Below are positions 1 through 6,980 of a stretch of 64,000 nt of DNA, in pieces (positions within the stretch are counted from its first letter, which is position 1; each line of letters opens with the position of its first letter). The notes beneath the pieces were generated by a model. It did not search any database. It had not been told where the DNA came from and was given only the letters and a program-made list of their open reading frames with translations. The stretch is from Lewinellaceae bacterium (lineage in GTDB: Bacteria > Bacteroidota > Bacteroidia > Chitinophagales > Saprospiraceae), in NCBI GenBank assembly GCA_020636095.1, contig JACJYN010000002.1, positions 1,178,001-1,242,000 on the forward strand. The letters are read 5' to 3'. The position numbers and the translations under genes were made by a program.

Positions 1-707
1 CGGCAACTACCAACGGACGCTTTTTCTACTCAACCGACGGCGGTGACAACTGGAGCCAGGCTCTCAACTTTTTGCCGGATGGCCATTATTTGTACGGCCA
101 GGCCATCTACCCTTTCCACTCGGATGGGCAAACTGTCCTTCTGGCCGGTAGTGGCTATTCCAACCCGGCCATATACAAATCTACAGATGGGGGCGCCAAT
201 TTCCTACCCATGTCCAATGGCCTGCCCGCCACATTGGTACTCGATATTGATGGTAATCAGGATGAGAGCTTACTCTTTGCCGCCACAGAGGCTGGCCCCT
301 ACGTCTACCTTGAAGAACAAGGGCGCTGGTACGACATGTCAGGCTGGTGCGCTCCGGCCCAAACGTACTGGTCGGTAGAATACCTGGCGGGAGAACAGGT
401 TGTCCGCTTCGGCACCTACGGCAGTGGCATCTGGGATTTCAGGATTACAGAGGTTTCGGCAGTGGCGAGCGCCTCCCCTGTATCTTCCCGCATCTACCCC
501 AACCCGGCAAGTAACCGGCTGAACATCGAATTGCCGGCTGGGAACTGGGGAATTCAACTCCTGGATAACAGTGGAAAAATAGTTGTTGAAAAAATCGAAG
601 CTCGTAGCCTGGAGGCGTTGCAGGTTGCCCAACTGCCCAGGGGGCTCTACTATCTGAGATGGTACAACGGAAAAAGGACAGAGGTGGAAAAAATCATCCT
701 GCAATAA
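1..707 (+). CDS. Secreted BNR/sortilin-like repeat protein with T9SS type A sorting domain (5' partial)
   Basis: The reading frame is open from the left edge of the window, so only the C-terminal 235 or so residues are present. The first residues read as a BNR/VPS10-like blade (FFYSTDGGDNW), and a second blade follows (YKSTDGGANF), the Asp-box pattern of beta-propellers such as sialidase-like and photosystem-stability-like proteins. The last 80 residues form a type A T9SS sorting domain: IYPNPASNRLNIEL, then LLDNSGKIV, then LPRGLYYLRW and a basic tail ending in EKIILQ. The protein is therefore probably exported by T9SS and held at the cell surface or released. The substrate or role cannot be told from this fragment. 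The stop codon lies 3 nt before a palindromic element. Confidence 0.85.
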   Translation, partial: ATTNGRFFYSTDGGDNWSQALNFLPDGHYLYGQAIYPFHSDGQTVLLAGSGYSNPAIYKSTDGGANFLPMSNGLPATLVLDIDGNQDESLLFAATEAGPYVYLEEQGRWYDMSGWCAPAQTYWSVEYLAGEQVVRFGTYGSGIWDFRITEVSAVASASPVSSRIYPNPASNRLNIELPAGNWGIQLLDNSGKIVVEKIEARSLEALQVAQLPRGLYYLRWYNGKRTEVEKIILQ

Positions 708-710
708 TGC

Positions 711-877
711 TAAGAGCGTGTTGGGGATTTACTTTTGATGTCGAAAATGAGCAGATTTTGGTTCTCAGGAAGCCATTTTTGAGCCGCATAGCATCGCTAC
801 GTGGCGAAAAAATGGCGAAATGAGGTTCAAAAGATGCACATTTGCAGGCCAAAGGGTAAATCCCCAACACGCTCTAA
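711..877. mobile_element. MITE-like palindromic element with TAA flanks
   Basis: Two perfect 20-bp arms, 713-732 (AGAGCGTGTTGGGGATTTAC) and 856-875, are inverted copies. The 123 bp between them also fold on themselves: two 60-nt halves around a 3-nt centre (793-795) match at roughly 38 of 60 positions, so the element is one long imperfect hairpin. If the ends are taken as GAGCGTG...CACGCTC (714-874), it is flanked by TAA at 711-713 and 875-877, which would be a 3-bp target duplication. It encodes nothing. IS5-group elements use 3-bp TNA targets, so derivation from such an element is possible, but that is inference. It may also serve as a terminator between the two convergent genes. Confidence 0.7.
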
Positions 878-2028
878 GTGATCGGCTCCGGCTCCGTATG
901 CCCGCCACCGACAACTTTCATATACAAAGCCATCATCTTGTCGGCTAAGGGCTCGCCGCGGAACTGCTGGGCGTAGCTATATCCCTTCTCAATGAGTGTT
1001 TGGCGGTACGCCTCATCTGAAAGGATTTTTTCGATAGCGGCGGCAATTTCTTCCGGCCGGTGGGGGTCGACCAGATGAGCCCCGGGGCCGCCCGCCTCCG
1101 GCAGGGAAGACACGTTGGAGGTAATCACCGGCGTCTTGCTGAAAAGCGACTCCAGGATGGGAATTCCAAAACCTTCGTAAAAAGAAGGATAGAGGAAGGC
1201 CGACGCTTTCTGGTAAATGGCGGGCAGGTCATCAAAACTTACGTCCGTAAAATGCACCAGATGCTCCAGCCTGCTCTTTTGGATTACCTCCTCCACTCGC
1301 GCACGGTAACGCCCTCCCTGTCCAACGACCACCAAAGGCAGTCGATAACTTTCGGGCAGTTGTTCCAGGGCGCGGATGATACCGAGCAAGTTCTTCCGCT
1401 CGGTAATCGAGCCTACCGTCAGCAGGTATTTTTCCGGCAGGTGGTACCGGCGACGCAGCCCTTCAAAAGTCTTCTGTGACTTTTCAACCATGTAGCGCTC
1501 GTGGCAGGACTGATAAATGACGGTGATCTTCTCAGGAGAGATTCCGTAGAACTCGACAATATCCCGCTTCGTATGCTCACTGATGGCTACGATGTGGTCG
1601 GCATGCCGGCAGGCGTAACGGAATTTGAGCCCATAAATCTTACGGTCGATCAAAGGATAATGCTCTGGAAAACGTTCAAAGGTAAGGTCGTGGATGGTGA
1701 CGACACTTCGGATGTTGGCCTTATTCAGCCCTAAAGGTATCTCATGGCTCAGGCCATGAAAAAGCTGGATTTTGTGTTTCCGCAAGTCGCGCTTAATCCC
1801 CATGCTTCGCCAATAAGCACCAGAGCCCCGCTTAGGTAACTGGACATTGAATAAGGCGCTGTTCAGGAAAAAGTGGGTCTCGTCGTTCCGGGTAATCTTC
1901 GGGCTGTATAAAAAGTAGGCATTATCAGGGTAGTACTCCGCCAGGTTGGCTAGTAGGGTACGGCTGTAATTACCCAGCCCGGTGAAGTTGTTGAACAGTC
2001 GTTTGGCATCGTAACCAATGCGTAACAT
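874..2028 (-). CDS. Glycosyltransferase family 1/4 (GT-B fold)
   Basis: A 384-residue GT-B glycosyltransferase, likely a mannosyl- or similar transferase adding a sugar from a nucleotide donor during surface polysaccharide synthesis in the cytoplasm. The N-terminus has the acceptor-side pattern GLGNYSRTL and the VTIHDLTFERFPEHY stretch typical of GT4 enzymes. The donor-binding half has VGSITERKNL and the E-x7-E motif EGFGIPILE at 285-293. The start was set at the ATG at 2028 because it opens MLRIGYDAK, the family N-terminus, and leaves a 4-nt gap to the Fe-S carrier gene upstream; the longer frame would overlap it. The stop codon lies in the outer arm of the palindromic element. Sugar specificity is unknown. 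Confidence 0.9.
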   Translation of the reverse strand: MLRIGYDAKRLFNNFTGLGNYSRTLLANLAEYYPDNAYFLYSPKITRNDETHFFLNSALFNVQLPKRGSGAYWRSMGIKRDLRKHKIQLFHGLSHEIPLGLNKANIRSVVTIHDLTFERFPEHYPLIDRKIYGLKFRYACRHADHIVAISEHTKRDIVEFYGISPEKITVIYQSCHERYMVEKSQKTFEGLRRRYHLPEKYLLTVGSITERKNLLGIIRALEQLPESYRLPLVVVGQGGRYRARVEEVIQKSRLEHLVHFTDVSFDDLPAIYQKASAFLYPSFYEGFGIPILESLFSKTPVITSNVSSLPEAGGPGAHLVDPHRPEEIAAAIEKILSDEAYRQTLIEKGYSYAQQFRGEPLADKMMALYMKVVGGGHTEPEPIT

Positions 2029-2032
2029 ATCG

Positions 2033-2359
2033 TTAGACCGAGAAGCTTTCGCCACAGGCACAGGTGCGCGAAGCGTTCGGGTTGTTGAAGTGGAAGCCTT
2101 TACCTTCCAGCCCTCCGGAAAACTCCAGAGTGGTGTTAAACAGGTAAAGAACGCTGCGCATATCCGTGACCACCCTTATATCGTTGTCTTCAAATGGCTG
2201 GTCATCAGGCTTTGGCTCATTGGAAAACTCCAACTGATAAGTTAGCCCCGAGCAGCCTCCACTGGTCACCCACACGCGAACGAAGTAATCATCTCCATAC
2301 CCTTCTCTGCGGCGAATCTCGGCTATCTGCTTTTTAGCGCTATCGGCAACGTATATCAT
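2033..2359 (-). CDS. A-type iron-sulfur cluster carrier (IscA/SufA/ErpA, HesB family)
   Basis: A 108-residue protein of the HesB family that receives Fe-S clusters from the assembly scaffold and passes them to target enzymes. The three conserved cysteines are present: Cys36 in SGGCSGL, and Cys100 and Cys102 in the C-terminal TCACGESF motif. The length is normal for the family. The ATG at 2359 was chosen because upstream codons read as non-conserved sequence. It precedes the glycosyltransferase on the same strand by 4 nt, so the two may be cotranscribed though functionally unrelated. A cysteine desulfurase lies about 2.8 kb away on the same strand, beyond an opposing TonB receptor. It cannot be assigned to IscA, SufA or ErpA from sequence alone. 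Confidence 0.93.
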   Translation of the reverse strand: MIYVADSAKKQIAEIRRREGYGDDYFVRVWVTSGGCSGLTYQLEFSNEPKPDDQPFEDNDIRVVTDMRSVLYLFNTTLEFSGGLEGKGFHFNNPNASRTCACGESFSV

Positions 2360-2589
2360 ACTTGTTGTCGCTTTTTTTCTGTTTTGAAAAGCTAAGATAC
2401 TAACACCGCAGGAGGAAATCAAGTTCAAAGCCTGGCAGTTACAAAGGTGGAGGATTTATAACTGCTGCGTGAAAAAAAATCTCTTGTATCCTTTCGGCGA
2501 AAAAACCCGCTCCACGCAGCTTTGTCCCATCCATTTGACGTATGATATTAATAATGCTCAAGGGTGAGTTCACAGGCGCTCCCTGAGCT

Positions 2590-2606
2590 TTTACCATAAC
2601 GGTAAA
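2590..2606. promoter_or_regulatory. Inverted repeat in the TonB-receptor leader
   Basis: TTTACC and GGTAAA flank a 5-nt spacer, giving a perfect 6-bp dyad about 45 nt before the start of the TonB receptor. A weaker hairpin (GCTCAAGGG at 2556-2564 with CCCTGAGC at 2581-2588) lies just upstream and a run of eight C follows at 2613-2620. The dyad could be an operator or part of an RNA structure; no regulator is known. Confidence 0.3.
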
Positions 2607-2652
2607 CGAACACCCCCCCCTTTCATTCTTAACCCATTAATGAATTTCACAA

Positions 2653-5040
2653 ATGAAAAACCTCATCCCGGTTTTCGTGTTTTTGATCATCTTGCTGTTC
2701 CAAAACGAGCATATCGCCCAGGGGAATACCCCGCTTGGGGCAGTCAAAGGAATGGTTATTGATGGAGAGACCCAGGAACCGTTGCCAGGGGTACATATTC
2801 TAATCGAAGAGACCAAGGAAGGCGGCATTACCGAAGAGGATGGGCGTTTTTTGATTTCCAACCTGCCTGAAGGGACGTACACGTTGAGTTTCTCTTTTAT
2901 TGGCTACACAAAAAAACATTTGGATAATTTGAAGGTAAGCCAGGGTGAAGCAGTAGATCTCAATGTGGTCAGCCTGCAAGAAGAAGCCTTTTCACTAAGC
3001 GAAGTAACCGTCACGCCAGGGCGCTTCTCGATCATGGGCGGCGCTCCCTTATCCCGGCAAACCATGACCGCGAAAGACATCAAAAACATGTCCTGGGCGG
3101 AAGACATTACCCGGGCGGTGAGCCGTTTGCCCGGCGTATCCTCCAACGACTTTTCGTCAAAATTCACCGTTCGGGGCGGCGAGTCGGACGAAGTCATCAT
3201 TACCCTCGATGGCATGGAGCTGTATGAGCCGTTCCATCAGAGAGATTACGGCGGCGGGCTTTTCAGCATCGTCGATATCGAAACGATACAGGGTATTGAC
3301 CTCATGACCGGCGGTTTCCCGGCCGAATACGGCATGCGCCAGAGTGGTGTTTTCAACATGTATACCAAACGGATACCCGATGGGCAGAAGCATACTTCGG
3401 TCGGGCTCAGCATCATGAACGCCAGAGTTTATACGGATGGAAAATTTGCCGATAATAAAGGCGCCTACCTTTTTTCCGGCCGCCGGGGGATGCTGGACGC
3501 TACCTTCGCTTTGCTCGGTGAAACGGAGAACACCCCCATCTTCTATGATGTGATGGGCAAAGTATCCTATAAGTTGAGCGACAAACACGTCCTATCTTTT
3601 CACACCCTTCATTCCGGCGACAAGACCAAAATCCGGGATATCAAGGAAAACAATGTTGACCGGCATGACACCAAATACGGAAATACTTATGGCTGGCTGA
3701 CGCTGAAATCTTACTTTTCGCCAAGATTGACCTCCCAAACCTTGCTTTATTCCGGCTTCATCAACCATACCCGAAACGGTTTCTACAGCAAAATAGATTA
3801 CACGGATAAAGGAGACTTCTCGCTCACGGATAAAAGAGATTATGCCTTTGTTGGTTTAAAACAGGATTGGACCTGGGACGCATCCAACCGGTTTGCACTG
3901 AACGCCGGCTTTGAGGCCCGGCAACTGAATGCGGATTATAGTTATTCCAATTCCCTCACCGACCTGCGCATCAATTCAAAGGACAGCCTCATCACTTACA
4001 GCGAAGACATCGACATCCAAATAAAACCTTCCGGACAGTTGGGTAGCGCTTACCTCTCCAGCCGGTTTAAGCTGCTGCCGCGGCTCATCTTCGGCGCCGG
4101 GCTCCGATACGATTTTGCCACCTATAGCGATGACCAGTTGTGGAGCCCCCGGCTCAGTTGTGTCTATGCTTTCGGAGAAAATACTTTCCTGCGCGGCGCA
4201 TGGGGCTATTACTACCAATCGCAATTTATTAACAATCTGGATGTCAACCATAACGGCAATAAGTTTAACCCCGCCGAGTTGTCGAAGCATTATGTCCTTG
4301 GCTTCGAACACCTTTTTCCGAATGGCGTCAACTTCCGGATCGAAACTTATTATAAAGACATCTCCAACATCAGCCCAACCTATCAGAACCTGAGAGACCC
4401 CTGGGAGGTCTTTCCCGAATCCAGAAATGATGTGGTAAAACTGGATATTGACGGGGCGACTGCCAAAGGCATTGAAGTATTCCTGAAATACGATTTGGGC
4501 AAGAAGATATCCTGGTGGTTCAGCTATGCGCTGGCTAAAGCGGAGGACAATATTACCAATATTGAATTCGATGGCCTGCTGGAGGCAAGAACCGGAAAGC
4601 ACCCCCGGCTCAATGACCAGCGGCATACAATCTATGCGGACCTGAATTACCGCCCGAACCCCAAATGGCATTTCAGCCTTGCCTGGCAATACTACCGGGG
4701 CTGGCCTCGCACTAATTATCATTACGAGGCCAAAACCCTGGATGACGGCTCCCTTCATTTTTACCAGGTGCATGAAGCATTCAACGGGGTACGCTACCCG
4801 CCCTACCACCGAATGGACCTCCGCATCAACCGCCATTTCCAGGCTAAGAGGGGCAGAATCAGCACTTACGTTCACCTGATCAACCTCTACAACCGCGCTA
4901 ACCTTCGAAAATACGACCTGGATGTGGTAAATGATGAGGAAAACCTGGTATCGGACGGCCAGGGCGGCTATTTATCTTTTGAGGATCATAAAAACTGGTT
5001 CGGCTTTATTCCGGTCATCGGGGCAAGCTGGGAATGGTAG
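2653..5040 (+). CDS. TonB-dependent outer-membrane receptor with carboxypeptidase-regulatory-like domain
   Basis: A 795-residue outer-membrane receptor. A signal peptide (residues 1 to about 23, hydrophobic VFVFLIILLF) is followed by a CarboxypepD_reg-like beta-sandwich (about 28-110, with VKGMVIDGETQEPLPGV and EDGRFLISNLPEGTYTL). Next comes the plug domain (about 125-240, with SRLPGVSSNDFSSKFTVRGG) and a 22-strand-type barrel to the C-terminal WEW, whose last aromatic residue suits BAM recognition. Such receptors import a ligand across the outer membrane using TonB/ExbBD energy. No SusD partner lies next to it, so it is not a standard glycan-uptake pair, and the ligand is unknown. It is monocistronic, with a strong palindrome after its stop. 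Confidence 0.92.
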   Translation: MKNLIPVFVFLIILLFQNEHIAQGNTPLGAVKGMVIDGETQEPLPGVHILIEETKEGGITEEDGRFLISNLPEGTYTLSFSFIGYTKKHLDNLKVSQGEAVDLNVVSLQEEAFSLSEVTVTPGRFSIMGGAPLSRQTMTAKDIKNMSWAEDITRAVSRLPGVSSNDFSSKFTVRGGESDEVIITLDGMELYEPFHQRDYGGGLFSIVDIETIQGIDLMTGGFPAEYGMRQSGVFNMYTKRIPDGQKHTSVGLSIMNARVYTDGKFADNKGAYLFSGRRGMLDATFALLGETENTPIFYDVMGKVSYKLSDKHVLSFHTLHSGDKTKIRDIKENNVDRHDTKYGNTYGWLTLKSYFSPRLTSQTLLYSGFINHTRNGFYSKIDYTDKGDFSLTDKRDYAFVGLKQDWTWDASNRFALNAGFEARQLNADYSYSNSLTDLRINSKDSLITYSEDIDIQIKPSGQLGSAYLSSRFKLLPRLIFGAGLRYDFATYSDDQLWSPRLSCVYAFGENTFLRGAWGYYYQSQFINNLDVNHNGNKFNPAELSKHYVLGFEHLFPNGVNFRIETYYKDISNISPTYQNLRDPWEVFPESRNDVVKLDIDGATAKGIEVFLKYDLGKKISWWFSYALAKAEDNITNIEFDGLLEARTGKHPRLNDQRHTIYADLNYRPNPKWHFSLAWQYYRGWPRTNYHYEAKTLDDGSLHFYQVHEAFNGVRYPPYHRMDLRINRHFQAKRGRISTYVHLINLYNRANLRKYDLDVVNDEENLVSDGQGGYLSFEDHKNWFGFIPVIGASWEW

Positions 5041-5056
5041 GCCACGGCCAACCCAC

Positions 5057-5082
5057 GATGCTGCGCACTAGTGCGCAGCATC
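5057..5082 (+). terminator. Perfect 26-bp palindrome after the TonB receptor
   Basis: The sequence GATGCTGCGCACT is followed at once by its exact inverse complement, forming a GC-rich stem; ATTTTGTG follows. It starts 16 nt after the TonB-receptor stop and 57 nt before the convergent cysteine desulfurase stop. Probably a rho-independent terminator for the + strand. The central ACTAGT leaves little loop, so a regulatory dyad is an alternative. Confidence 0.6.
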
Positions 5083-5139
5083 ATTTTGTGCCGCAACGCG
5101 GTACAAAGTTAACATCCATAGCATCGACACCCGCCCCCC

Positions 5140-6339
5140 CTACAGTATCCCCTCCTTAAATAGCTCCCAAACCGGACTCATACTCCGTACTTTATCCACA
5201 CCCCGGATCACTGCCTCAATGGCATCGTCTAACTCTTTTTCTGTATTAAATCGCCCCAGGCTAAAGCGAAGGGAACTGTGCGCCAGCTCACCGCTGCGGC
5301 CCATGGCGATCAGGACATGCGATGGTTCTACGGAAGCGGAAGTACAGGCGGAGCCAGAAGAAAGTGCCACTCTTTGGTTAAAAGTCATCATCACTCCTTC
5401 TGCCTCCGCATGGCGAAAGGCGATATTGGCCACATGGCCAAGGCGGTGCTCACGGCTCCCGTTGATGGAAGCCTCCTCTACCCTTTCTAAAAGTGCTTTT
5501 TCCAGTTTATCGCGCAGCCGGCGAAGACGTTGAGCTTCTTTTTCCATTTCCTGTACAGCCAACTCGGCGGCTTTGCCAAAGCCTACAATAGCAGGCACAT
5601 TGAGTGTACCGGAGCGCATGCCCTGTTCGTGTCCGCCCCCGTCGATCTGCGGCGCTACTTTCACCCGGGGTTGCCGGCGGCAGACGTAGAGAGCGCCCAC
5701 TCCTTTCGGGCCATGCATCTTATGAGCGGTAAAGGCCATCAGGTGAACGCCCGCCGCTTTGGGAATAGCCGGTATCTTACCCACTGCCTGAGTGGCGTCG
5801 CTCATCAGCAAAACACCGTGTTTGTCGCAAATATCACCAATGGCCTTCATGGGTTGTATCACCCCCGTTTCATTATTCGCCCACATCACAGAAACCAGAA
5901 TGGTGTCCGGCCGGATGGCGGCCTCGAGGGCTTCCAGGCTGATGAGGCCATCGGGATCGACATCCAGGTAAGTTACTTCGCCGCCCATCTTCTCAATGTG
6001 GGCGCAGGCGTCGAGCACCGCCTTGTGTTCCGTTTTGACGGTAATGAGGTGGGCGCCCTTGCGGCGGTAGAGTTCGAATACCCCTTTCAGCGCCAGGTTG
6101 TCGGACTCGGTAGCGCCGGAGGTGAAAATGACCTCCCGGGGGTCTGCCTGAATGAGCTGTGCTACCTGCTCGCGCGCCTGCTTCACCGCCTCGTCAGCCA
6201 TCCAGCCGAAAGGATGGTTGCGGCTGGCCGCGTTGCCGGGCTTTTCGTAAAAATAGGGTAGCATTGCCTCCACGACGCGCGGGTCACAGGGGGTCGTGGC
6301 GTTGTTGTCCAGGTAAATAAGAGCGTCAGGCATGGCCAT
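5140..6339 (-). CDS. iscS: Cysteine desulfurase (class I, IscS/NifS group)
   Basis: A 399-residue PLP enzyme that removes sulfur from L-cysteine, forming alanine and an enzyme persulfide used for Fe-S clusters, thio-tRNA or other sulfur acceptors. The N-terminal YLDNNATTP motif, the PLP lysine Lys207 (AFTAHKMHGPKG) and the catalytic Cys332 in the SSGSACTSASVEPSHVL loop are all present. That long loop is typical of group I enzymes. The start was set at the ATG at 6339 (MAMPDALIYLDNN); ATG at 6333 is equally possible, while the longer frame adds 25 non-conserved residues. It faces the AhpD-like gene and probably has its own promoter in the gap between them. Confidence 0.93.
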   Translation of the reverse strand: MAMPDALIYLDNNATTPCDPRVVEAMLPYFYEKPGNAASRNHPFGWMADEAVKQAREQVAQLIQADPREVIFTSGATESDNLALKGVFELYRRKGAHLITVKTEHKAVLDACAHIEKMGGEVTYLDVDPDGLISLEALEAAIRPDTILVSVMWANNETGVIQPMKAIGDICDKHGVLLMSDATQAVGKIPAIPKAAGVHLMAFTAHKMHGPKGVGALYVCRRQPRVKVAPQIDGGGHEQGMRSGTLNVPAIVGFGKAAELAVQEMEKEAQRLRRLRDKLEKALLERVEEASINGSREHRLGHVANIAFRHAEAEGVMMTFNQRVALSSGSACTSASVEPSHVLIAMGRSGELAHSSLRFSLGRFNTEKELDDAIEAVIRGVDKVRSMSPVWELFKEGIL

Positions 6340-6445
6340 TTTTTTATTTTGACTCAGTACACTGTAAACGAAATAGATGGAGGGATGGTTTTTAATAACC
6401 ATTGCATCCGTCACCTTTTGATGCAGTCAAAAGCCTAATTTTCCC

Positions 6446-6454
6446 TACTTTTGC
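6446..6454 (+). promoter_or_regulatory. Candidate Bacteroidota -7 element (TACTTTTGC)
   Basis: TACTTTTG fits the Bacteroidota -7 consensus TAnnTTTG exactly and lies about 95 nt before the AhpD-like start. No clear TTG is present at the expected -33 distance, so support rests on the -7 element and position alone. Confidence 0.4.
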
Positions 6455-6483
6455 CCCGCGAAAAATAGTTGTAGATTAGAACA

Positions 6484-6546
6484 TGTTGCCCGTTGTTCGT
6501 TATTGCCAGCAACCCGCAACTAACAACCAGCAACCAATAACCAACC
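6484..6546. repeat. GTTGTTnGTT-type inverted repeat
   Basis: The left arm (GTTGCCCGTTGTTCGTTATT, starting about 6484) and the right arm (GCAACTAACAACCAGCAAC, about 6514-6532) are imperfect inverted copies, followed by an AC-rich run up to the AhpD-like start codon. A similar hairpin occurs at 16935-16975 and a lone right-arm-like tract at 27271-27305, which suggests a dispersed repeat family. Arm ends are approximate. Confidence 0.5.
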
Positions 6547-6548
6547 GC

Positions 6549-6905
6549 ATGTCGATAGTAACCGAATTCAACGACTACAGAGCCCGGATGAATGAGAAAA
6601 TCCTGGCGGAGGATAATAAAGTATTGAAGCGATTTTTCAATCTCGATACAAATGCGTATCAAGAGGGGGCGCTTTCTCAAAAGACGAAAGAACTGCTCGG
6701 CCTGGTGGCATCTATGGTATTGCGCTGCGACGACTGTATCCGCTACCACATCGGCGCCTGTTACGAACTGGGCGTCACCAAAGCCGAAATTTTCGAAGTC
6801 TTTGCCATCGCTAACCTGGTCGGCGGCTCCATCTGCATCCCGCACACCCGGAGGGCGGTGGAGTACTGGGAAGCGTTGGAAAGTAACGAGGGAATGAATG
6901 AATGA
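6549..6905 (+). CDS. Carboxymuconolactone decarboxylase / AhpD-like protein
   Basis: A 118-residue all-alpha protein of the CMD/AhpD superfamily. It has the redox CxxC motif at Cys60-Cys63 followed by His67 (RCDDCIRYHIGAC), the arrangement used by AhpD-like alkylhydroperoxidases to hold a reactive disulfide. Carboxymuconolactone decarboxylases themselves lack this pair, so a thiol-redox role is more likely. The start at 6549 (MSIVTEFNDY) was chosen because upstream codons fall in an AC-rich repeat. The 3' end, encoding EGMNE, is itself part of a GAATGA repeat tract. The UvrD-type helicase gene starts 75 nt later and may be cotranscribed, though no functional link is evident. Confidence 0.87.
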   Translation: MSIVTEFNDYRARMNEKILAEDNKVLKRFFNLDTNAYQEGALSQKTKELLGLVASMVLRCDDCIRYHIGACYELGVTKAEIFEVFAIANLVGGSICIPHTRRAVEYWEALESNEGMNE

Positions 6906-6968
6906 TTGATTGAATGATTGAATGGCTACCCGCATTCATTCCTTCGTCCCTTCATTCCTTCAATCATT
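6890..6968. repeat. GAATGA/ATTGAATG tract with complementary arm
   Basis: A low-complexity tract of GAATGA and ATTGA units (about 6891-6924) is followed 8 nt later by a complementary CATTCATTCC/CTTCAATCATT tract (6933-6968). The two can pair imperfectly. The first arm contains the last codons and stop of the AhpD-like gene; the second ends 12 nt before the helicase start. Confidence 0.55.
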
Positions 6969-6980
6969 AAAAGAAAGAAA

